Origin: Dokdonella_A sp040005635
Lineage (GTDB): Bacteria > Pseudomonadota > Gammaproteobacteria > Xanthomonadales > Rhodanobacteraceae
Length of the DNA: 27,719 bases
Assembly: GCA_040005635.1 (NCBI GenBank)
Contig: JBDTYM010000055.1
Location: forward strand, 1-27,719
Direction: 5' to 3'
Positions 22,515-27,719 of the stretch are shown here, piece by piece. A model generated the notes under the pieces. The model was not told the DNA's origin and searched no databases. It saw nothing but the letters and a program-made list of their open reading frames with translations. A program made the translations under genes and the position numbers. Numbering within the stretch: the first letter of the stretch is position 1; each line of letters starts with the position of its first letter.

Positions 22515-22997
22515 CTAGTCGGCGACTGCACGATGGCCATAGCTCAGCACGCGCGTCATGCGCCAGTCATCGCCTTGCCGCTGCCAGACCATGACGAACT
22601 TCGCGATGCCTTCGCAGCGACCGCTGGCGAGTTCGCAAAAGCGATGTTCGCCTTCCTCGATCGCGCCGTAGTCCTTGATGTGATAGACGTGCAGGGTTCC
22701 TGCGACGAGTTCGCGGCGCACCTTGCCGCAAATGTACTTGCGCGTGTTGTCGACTACTTGCTGGCGTGTGTGGGTGACGCCGCCGGTGTCGTGGTAGAAC
22801 TCGACGTCGGGCGCGAAATAGCGCTCGAAGCCCGGCAGGTCGCAGCGGTTGTAGGCATCGAAGACCTTACCGTCGAGCTCACCGATCGTGCGTGCGAGTT
22901 CGTCCTGGCTCGTCGCTGTGGGCGTATCCGTCGCGTTTGCGGCGCAGATCCACGCGACTGCAAGTACGGCCAGCAAGGGTGCTAAGGGTTGTTTCAT
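22515..22997 (-). CDS. Secreted NTF2/SnoaL-like (DUF4440-type) protein
   Basis: 160 aa. The signal peptide is MKQPLAPLLAVLAVAWICAANA. The mature part has the cone-shaped NTF2-like pattern: an N-terminal helix LARTIGELDGKVFDAYNRCD, FERYFAPDVEFYHDTGG, a helix TRQQVVDNTRKYI, and strands ending in AKFVMVWQRQGDDWRMTRVLSYGHR. Members of this superfamily are enzymes, carriers or immunity-type proteins. The ligand pocket residues (Y/H/D in EFYHDTGG, H in SYGHR) are present, but no reaction can be named. AGGA lies about 7 nt before the ATG. A much longer in-frame extension upstream overlaps the next gene and is rejected. Two cysteines (C in KYICGK and in FCELASGRC) could form a disulphide in the periplasm. 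Confidence 0.8.
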   Translation of the reverse strand: MKQPLAPLLAVLAVAWICAANATDTPTATSQDELARTIGELDGKVFDAYNRCDLPGFERYFAPDVEFYHDTGGVTHTRQQVVDNTRKYICGKVRRELVAGTLHVYHIKDYGAIEEGEHRFCELASGRCEGIAKFVMVWQRQGDDWRMTRVLSYGHRAVAD

Positions 22998-23104
22998 GGG
23001 CGTCCTCATCGGTTGAAGCCACGTGAGCGCCGAAGCGCTGCAGTGCCAGCCGCCGGCGTTTGCTCGTGCGGCAATGCGCACAGGGGGATGCTGTCCGGAT
23101 CGGC

Positions 23105-23428
23105 CTAACCGAGCCGGCGTGAAATCGCGAAGAACGTGAGATTGCCGAGGCCGGTTGCCGCTGCCAGTACAGCCACGACGCCGGGCGTGATGTCGGTCCA
23201 GTGGAAGGCCTCGATCAGGCCGAAACCGGCCGCCAGCGCGAGCAGCACGATGCCCCAACGCAGCGACGCATGGCGCCGCTGCTGTTCCTCGCCGAGCAGG
23301 ATCGAGCGGATCAGGTCCTCTGAGCCACCGGCCTTGAGCAGGAGGTAACGCATGCGTGCGTCGACGACGGCCTTGAAGCCGTAGGTAATGCAAAGGAACA
23401 TCACGATCGGTACGAGGTTGTGTTCCAT
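23105..23428 (-). CDS. Small inner-membrane protein (DUF6249-like)
   Basis: 107 aa. Three hydrophobic segments: LVPIVMFLCITYGFKAVV (about 5-22), WGIVLLALAAGFGLIEAF (about 57-74) and GVVAVLAAATGLGNLTFFAIS (about 83-103). A charged cytoplasmic loop lies between the first two (LLKAGGSEDLIRSILLGEEQQRRH). This layout, with a 'R-x-x-LLxxG' stretch after the first helix, is like DUF6249 membrane proteins often found beside ECF sigma genes in Xanthomonadales; I give the name from memory. The start has AGGA 7 nt upstream. It is divergent from the sigma factor at 23541, with only 112 nt between, so the two may share control. Confidence 0.65.
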   Translation of the reverse strand: MEHNLVPIVMFLCITYGFKAVVDARMRYLLLKAGGSEDLIRSILLGEEQQRRHASLRWGIVLLALAAGFGLIEAFHWTDITPGVVAVLAAATGLGNLTFFAISRRLG

Positions 23429-23540
23429 GGGGTGTTCCTTGGATTCAGTGGGTCGGCGCAATGGATACGGCCCGCGTGCCATCGGTTGCAACCGCTCGCG
23501 CCCTGCGCGTATCCGTGTCCGCCATGGATGAGTTTCCCGG

Positions 23541-24107
23541 ATGAGCGCGGACCGCGAGCTGGTCGACGCCGTACTCGCAAAGGCGCCGGGTGCGTTCGAG
23601 CGCCTCGTGCTTGACTACCAGGGCCTGTGCTGGCACATCCTGCTGCGCCTGGTGCGCCAGCCCGAGGATGCGCGCGAGCTGTGCCAGGAAACCTTCCTGC
23701 GCGTCCACCAATCGTTGCATCAGTATCGCTACGAGAGCGCGCTGAAGTCCTGGATCGGTCGCGTCGCCTACTCGATCGGCCTGCGTCATCTGGAACGTCA
23801 GCGTCTGCCGCTGGCCGAGCCGGCAGCGGACGAGGACGGGCTCGCGCCGCTCGAACGCGTCGACGACGGCTTCGATCTCGAAGCCGCCTGGGCCGACGTT
23901 GAAATCGCACGCCGGCTGCACGACGCGATCGACGCCCTGCCGCCGCTGCAACGGACCTTGCTGACGCTTTATCATCTCGACGAGCTTTCGCTCGCCGAGA
24001 TCGCCGCTATCACCGGTCTGGCGATCAACACGATCAAGAGCCATCTGTTGCGCACGCGCCTGCGCCTGCGCGAACGCCTCCAACTCCAGCTGGGAGCTGC
24101 CGCATGA
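23541..24107 (+). CDS. ECF-type RNA polymerase sigma factor
   Basis: 188 aa, typical of ECF sigma factors. Region 2 runs from about 18 to 85 (FERLVLDYQGLCWHILLRLV, DARELCQETFLRVHQSLHQY, SALKSWIGRVAYSIGLRHL), and region 4 from about 125 to 180 (LPPLQRTLLTLYHLDELSLA, then EIAAITGLAINTIKSHLLRT), with the helix-turn-helix that reads the -35. There is no extra C-terminal domain. The stop overlaps the start of the next gene (ATGA), which encodes a membrane protein that could hold it inactive. The signal is unknown. No self-like promoter (AAC/TCT type) was picked out upstream by eye. Confidence 0.9.
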   Translation: MSADRELVDAVLAKAPGAFERLVLDYQGLCWHILLRLVRQPEDARELCQETFLRVHQSLHQYRYESALKSWIGRVAYSIGLRHLERQRLPLAEPAADEDGLAPLERVDDGFDLEAAWADVEIARRLHDAIDALPPLQRTLLTLYHLDELSLAEIAAITGLAINTIKSHLLRTRLRLRERLQLQLGAAA

Positions 24108-24556
24108 ACACGCCCCGCGCATTCGACGACGCGCCGATGGAGCGAGAGTGGCAGGCGCAGGAGCGCGCCCTTGAGCACGAGCGACGCGGTCTCAAAGCAA
24201 ATGGCGACGCCGACGACGTCGGCTATCGGCTGCTCGCGCGTGCGCTCAGGCAGCCGCCGCCGGAGGGTTTGCCGAGCGATTTCGCCGATCGCGTCGCGCG
24301 GCGCGCCGAAGCGCTGGGCAAGGCCCGCGATGCCGTCAGCGCGCGCTTCGAGCAACGCCTGCTGCAGGCGATGATCGCGGTGTTCGGGTTGGCGGTCGTC
24401 GTCGTCGTCGTGTGCTACGGCGCGGAGTGGTGGCCAGCAACGTCGGCTACCGCACGCGTGGGCCATCTGCTCGGCGACCGCTGGCTGATCGCGCTGCTCG
24501 GTTGCGTCGGCTTGAGCGTCGCGGCACAGCGTACCGCCAGCGGTCGGCGTCGCTAG
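24104..24556 (+). CDS. Membrane protein coupled to the ECF sigma factor, putative anti-sigma factor
   Basis: 150 aa. The N-terminal about 85 residues are charged and cytoplasmic (EREWQAQERALEHERRGLKAN, then YRLLARALRQPPPEGLPSDFADRVARRAE). Two membrane helices follow: AMIAVFGLAVVVVVVCYG (about 89-106) and WLIALLGCVGLSVAA (about 127-141). No zinc-binding H-x3-C-x2-C motif is seen, so if it is an anti-sigma factor it is of the non-ZAS kind. The 4-nt overlap with the sigma gene implies translational coupling and makes a functional partnership likely. It is followed after about 70 nt by the regulator at 24627 on the same strand. The function is inferred from position. Confidence 0.7.
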   Translation: MNTPRAFDDAPMEREWQAQERALEHERRGLKANGDADDVGYRLLARALRQPPPEGLPSDFADRVARRAEALGKARDAVSARFEQRLLQAMIAVFGLAVVVVVVCYGAEWWPATSATARVGHLLGDRWLIALLGCVGLSVAAQRTASGRRR

Positions 24557-24626
24557 CCGCAGACATCGTCTGCCGAAAGCGCGGCCGCCGATTGACACGC
24601 GTGCGGTGGCAACGCATATCGGAGCC

Positions 24627-27020
24627 ATGGATTCTCAAGTTTTCCGCTTCGGCGGCTTCCGGCTCGACCCGATCAAGCGCGAACTCTGGCATGACGACGA
24701 ACTCGTCGAAGTGCCCGCGCGCGTGTTCGCCTGCCTTCTTTATCTTATTGAACATCGCGAGCGCGCGGTCGATCGTGCGGAGCTGATCGACGCGATTTGG
24801 CGTCGCGGCAATGTCTCGGACACACAGTTGTTCCAGCTGATCCTGCGCGCACGCCGCATCGTCGGCGACGAAGCGGAACGCCAGCAGGCGATCCGCACGA
24901 TCGTCGGCTTCGGTTATCGCTGGGTCGCAGCGACGGAACAGGTCGAATCCGATCCGCCAGTCGTGCCTGCAGCGGCGAGCGCCGACACGTCGATGGATGT
25001 CGTCGAATCGACCGTGGCGGAGCCGCCGGTGCAAACGCCGGTCGTCCCAGTCGCGTCGCCGCCGCGGAACCGGCAATGGCGCCGCATCGCCGTCGTCATC
25101 GCCGTATTGACGCTGGCGACGCTCGCCATCGTGATGTCGCGGCGTGCGTCCGAATCCGCTCGCGAACACGCCACGGCCGAGCCGACGAACACGCGTATCG
25201 CAGTCGTTCCGCTGCATGTCGCCGACGCAGCCGATGCCGCCTGGGTACGCCTCGGCGGCATGGATCTGGTCGCCGATCGCCTGCGCCGTGCGGGGTTGGC
25301 CGTGCAGCCGAGCGAAGCAACCCTCGGCGTCGTGATGGCGGCGCAGGCCAATGGCGATGGCGGCGCCGACAAACTGCGTTCCACCGCCGGTATCGGTCTG
25401 ATCGTCGACGGCGAGGTCGTGCACGCTGGCTCGGCCTGGAGCGTCGCCCTGCAGGCGATCGCGCCGGGCGCGGCACCGCTGCGGACGGTGGCGACCGATG
25501 CCGACCTCATGCTCGCGTTGCGTGCCGCAAGCGACAAGCTGCTGCTCGCGCTCGGGCGCAGTGCCCCGGCCGACTCGATTGGCGCCGCGCTCGCTGAAGT
25601 GCTGCAACGCGCGCGCGCCGCCCTGCTCGCAGACGATGCCGGACAGGCGCGTACATTGCTCGAGCAGGCGCCGCCGCCATTGCGCAACGATGCCGAACTG
25701 CGTTTGCTGCTGGCCCAGGTCGACGCTCGGCAGGGCCACTTCGATGTGGCCGAGAAAGGCCTGACGCAGCTGTTTGACGAGTTTGGCGGCAGCGATGATG
25801 CCTATTTGCGCATGCGCGTGTTGATCGCGCGTGGCGCCGCGCGCATTCCGCTCGATCACATCGTCGAGGCCAAAAGCGATTTCGATGCGGCGTTGGCGGT
25901 TCCTGGTGCCAACGCATTCGTGCATGCGCTCGGCGATGCCTATGTCGGTCGCGGCGCGACGGGCACCTTGCGCAACGACTATGCGGCGGCGGCGAACGAT
26001 CTTGGTCGTGCGCGCATCCTGCTCGGCCAGAGCGGCGATGCGCTCGCGGTCGCGCGCGTCGATCTCGAACTGGCCCTGCTCGATTCCGCGCGCGGCGCGC
26101 TGGCACAGGCCGGACCACGCTACGAACAAGCCGCGCGGCAGTTCGAGGTGTTCGGCGCGAGGCGGCCGCTGAAGAGCGCCTTGATCGGCTTGCAGGACGT
26201 GCAGGTCGACCAGATGCAGAATCAGGCTGCACTGGCGACCAGCGAGCGTGCCTGGGCCGTAAGCTCGGCCACCGGTGACCCCTTGCTGCGCCGCGTGCTG
26301 TCGTTGATGCGCGCGCGCATCCTGCTTGCCTGCGGGCGCCTGCATGACCTGCACGCGCTGATCGTGCAGATCGAACAAGGCGACCAGTCCTATCTGGCCG
26401 TTTCGCGCGACGACGAACGTCTGCGTGTGCTGCGCACCGAGCTTGCCCTGCGCGAAGGTCGCAGCGACGACGCGGCGCATGAGGCGCAGCCGCTGCCGAC
26501 GGCATGGTTGCCGGGTGATGCCGATGACTCCCTGCGCGCGAAAGCGGCGCTGTGGCGCCAGCGCGCGTTGCCACCAACGGCGGCTGCGCCGGGAGCGCCG
26601 ATCGCACCTTCGACTCGAGCGGATGCCGGTTCGCGCGATGCCGCACCGTACCGGCGTCTCGCCGAGGCCGAGCGCGCGCGCGTCCTTGGCCGCTGGGACG
26701 AGGCGGACGCGGCCTATCAGCAGGCGCTGGCCCTGGCCGACGCCATCGGCGTGCCGTTGGCAACCGCGATCGTGATCGAATCCTATGTGCCGGCCCTGAT
26801 CGAGCACGATCGTCTCGCCGATGCGGCGGCGCTGGCCGGCCGTATCGGTGCCTGGGCCGCGGATGACTTCGACTGCGCTCTGCTGCAACTGCATCTGGCG
26901 CATGCGCTGGGCGAACGCACGGCCTGGGAGACGACGCTGGCGAACGCGCGCCGGCTTGCGGGCGAACGCGCCATCCCGCCTGAACTCGTGCGCGCACCGT
27001 CGCCGCGCGCAGCGGGCTGA
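24627..27020 (+). CDS. Membrane-anchored winged-helix (ToxR/CadC-like) regulator with TPR-like C-terminal domain, paralogue of the gene at 589
   Basis: 797 aa. Winged helix at 1-102: VFRFGGFRLDPIKREL, then EVPARVFACLLYLIEHRERA, the recognition helix around DTQLFQLILRARRIVG and the wing VGFGYRWVAA. A Pro/Val-rich linker leads to one membrane helix at about 153-170 (IAVVIAVLTLATLAIVM). The periplasmic part has an alpha/beta domain (about 185-300; TRIAVVPLHVADAADAAWVR) and then TPR-like helices, ending in NARRLAGERAIPPEL. The same order and the same end are seen in the 816-aa regulator. ATG 24627 is chosen over an upstream GTG (24606) because CGGAG lies just before it. It reads towards a secreted gene at 27205, with 11-bp direct repeats between. 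Confidence 0.85.
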   Translation: MDSQVFRFGGFRLDPIKRELWHDDELVEVPARVFACLLYLIEHRERAVDRAELIDAIWRRGNVSDTQLFQLILRARRIVGDEAERQQAIRTIVGFGYRWVAATEQVESDPPVVPAAASADTSMDVVESTVAEPPVQTPVVPVASPPRNRQWRRIAVVIAVLTLATLAIVMSRRASESAREHATAEPTNTRIAVVPLHVADAADAAWVRLGGMDLVADRLRRAGLAVQPSEATLGVVMAAQANGDGGADKLRSTAGIGLIVDGEVVHAGSAWSVALQAIAPGAAPLRTVATDADLMLALRAASDKLLLALGRSAPADSIGAALAEVLQRARAALLADDAGQARTLLEQAPPPLRNDAELRLLLAQVDARQGHFDVAEKGLTQLFDEFGGSDDAYLRMRVLIARGAARIPLDHIVEAKSDFDAALAVPGANAFVHALGDAYVGRGATGTLRNDYAAAANDLGRARILLGQSGDALAVARVDLELALLDSARGALAQAGPRYEQAARQFEVFGARRPLKSALIGLQDVQVDQMQNQAALATSERAWAVSSATGDPLLRRVLSLMRARILLACGRLHDLHALIVQIEQGDQSYLAVSRDDERLRVLRTELALREGRSDDAAHEAQPLPTAWLPGDADDSLRAKAALWRQRALPPTAAAPGAPIAPSTRADAGSRDAAPYRRLAEAERARVLGRWDEADAAYQQALALADAIGVPLATAIVIESYVPALIEHDRLADAAALAGRIGAWAADDFDCALLQLHLAHALGERTAWETTLANARRLAGERAIPPELVRAPSPRAAG

Positions 27021-27039
27021 GCCCCCCAAATCCAGACCC

Positions 27040-27072
27040 GAAGCCGGTCGGAAGCCGATCGTAAGGCGTTTG
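27040..27072 (+). promoter_or_regulatory. Three tandem 11-bp direct repeats, candidate operator
   Basis: GAAGCCG (27040-27046), GAAGCCG (27051-27057) and TAAGGCG (27062-27068) are spaced exactly 11 bp. In the first two units the 4-nt spacers are also alike (GTCG, ATCG). This is the half-site spacing of PhoB-type winged-helix sites. It starts 20 bp after the regulator's stop and about 130 bp before the secreted gene. Confidence 0.45.
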
Positions 27073-27204
27073 GAATGGACGCCACGGCAGGCCGACCCTT
27101 ACAACAAGAGGTCCGCATGCTCGCCGATGCAGTCGCCGCCGCGTGCGTGTGCGAGCGGCGCGCGGCGCGGATCCGCACTCTTCTCTCATCCCCGCGAAGG
27201 CTCC

Positions 27205-27719
27205 ATGAATCGACACAGCGCTTTCCGCTTCGCCCCCTTTCTGTTCGCGGCCGTCGCCGCGCATGCCGCCCTACCCACGTCGCGTTCGGGCAGCGCCGCC
27301 GTCGCGCCGCCGACCGCGGCACACCCCGACACGACGCGCAGTTCGCTGGCCTGCACCGACACCGTGTTCCAGAACGGTCTCGACAACGCGGCGCGCGGCG
27401 TCTGCGGCAACGATGCGGTGACCGTCTATACCGATCGTGCCGCATTTCTGGCGGCGCTCGCGCCCGGCTACATCGAGAATACGTTTACCGATGTGGCCGC
27501 GGGCACCGGCGGCGCCCTCGACTACGCCGACGGCGGCTTCCAATACACGGTCTTTACCGAAATCTTCGGTGCCGGCGGCGGCCTCTACAACGGCCAGGGC
27601 TACATCTCCACCGATCGCGTGACCGATCAGATCTGGGTATCCACCACGCTCGACGATGCGCCGATCACGGCGATTGGCGGCAACTTCTGGTCGTCGGATT
27701 TCCACCTGCTGCCGACGAG
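27205..27719 (+). CDS. Secreted protein with DTVFQNGLD motif (cut by the right edge)
   Basis: 171 codons are visible and the frame is open at the edge. GAAGG lies 6 nt before the ATG. The signal peptide is MNRHSAFRFAPFLFAAVAAHA. The motif DTVFQNGLD (52-60) sits between two cysteines (C50 and a cysteine in GVCGND) and resembles DRIFGDGFD and DTVFADGFD in the proteins at 3214 and 5689. After it, VTVYTDRAAFLAALAPGYIE and PITAIGGNFWSSDF resemble the opening and middle of exported beta-sandwich proteins often ending in PEP-CTERM-like anchors. The C-terminus, and so any anchor, is outside the window. The function is unknown; control by the regulator just upstream is inferred. Confidence 0.8.
   Translation, partial: MNRHSAFRFAPFLFAAVAAHAALPTSRSGSAAVAPPTAAHPDTTRSSLACTDTVFQNGLDNAARGVCGNDAVTVYTDRAAFLAALAPGYIENTFTDVAAGTGGALDYADGGFQYTVFTEIFGAGGGLYNGQGYISTDRVTDQIWVSTTLDDAPITAIGGNFWSSDFHLLPT

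Noticed and set aside
22253..22594. Plus-strand 113-codon frame between the hydrolase and the SnoaL-like gene
   Set aside because: It runs into the coding sequence of the minus-strand gene, lacks a ribosome site and has Arg/Ser-rich shadow composition.
24447..27029. 860-codon minus-strand open frame opposite the third regulator
   Set aside because: An antisense shadow of a high-GC gene: very rich in Arg, Gln and His, with no domain. The plus strand has a clear winged helix and membrane helix.
25507..27264. 585-codon minus-strand open frame at the right end
   Set aside because: Arg/Pro/Ala-rich shadow with no motif; it overlaps two supported plus-strand genes.
1..27719. CRISPR array, tRNA or rRNA genes
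   Set aside because: No regularly spaced repeats and no tRNA or rRNA signature sequences were seen on either strand.

Overview
The window looks like chromosomal DNA of a GC-rich gammaproteobacterium, probably of the Xanthomonadales/Rhodanobacteraceae type (Dokdonella- or Rudaea-like). The grounds are strong GC bias, the order glnK / ubiK / comM, a yybP-ykoY riboswitch on a UPF0016 gene, several ToxR/CadC-like winged-helix regulators with TPR-like C-termini, and secreted proteins carrying an 'F-x-D-G-F-D' motif. The genus is inferred from recalled family features, not from a search.

Layout. 1-240 (-): 5' end of a CvrA/NhaP2-type antiporter. 589-7110 (+): a membrane-anchored winged-helix/TPR regulator, a large secreted multi-domain protein and a secreted FG-GAP repeat protein. 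7168-17341: comM (yifB, a Mg-chelatase-like AAA+ helicase) cut in two. Its 3' part lies at 7168-8571 and its 5' part at 17222-17326. An 8.65-kb, visibly more AT-rich island (about 8572-17222) lies between them. 17509-19106: ubiK, a P-II gene (glnK/glnB) and a UPF0016 Mn exporter with its riboswitch. 19462-24556: a second winged-helix/TPR regulator, a class C beta-lactamase-fold hydrolase, a SnoaL/NTF2-like secreted protein, a small membrane protein, and an ECF sigma factor with a putative membrane anti-sigma partner. 24627-27719: a third winged-helix/TM/TPR-like regulator, paralogous to the first, followed by a secreted protein cut by the window edge.

The island. It sits between codons 35 and 36 of comM. 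Both junctions carry the same 5 bp (ACTAT), and GGCTGATTAAAT occurs in inverted orientation at the two ends. A third copy of the end motif lies inside, at the promoter of a large serine recombinase. Cargo: two small unknown genes, the large serine recombinase, an orphan 260-aa gene, a small unknown gene, a 150-aa HUH-motif protein (replication- or transposase-like) preceded by stem-loops and followed by a ribbon-helix-helix gene and a 52-aa gene, a second short serine recombinase, and a type II restriction-modification system. The R-M system has a SacI-like endonuclease convergent with an m5C methyltransferase, which is preceded by an overlapping HTH control-type gene. Both R-M transcription units look leaderless.

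Outside the island, two paralogous pairs stand out: [winged-helix/TM/TPR regulator of about 800 aa] followed by [secreted protein]. In each pair the gap holds tandem direct repeats with an 11-bp period, the spacing used by PhoB/OmpR-type winged-helix domains. The two repeat sequences differ, as expected if each regulator has its own operator.
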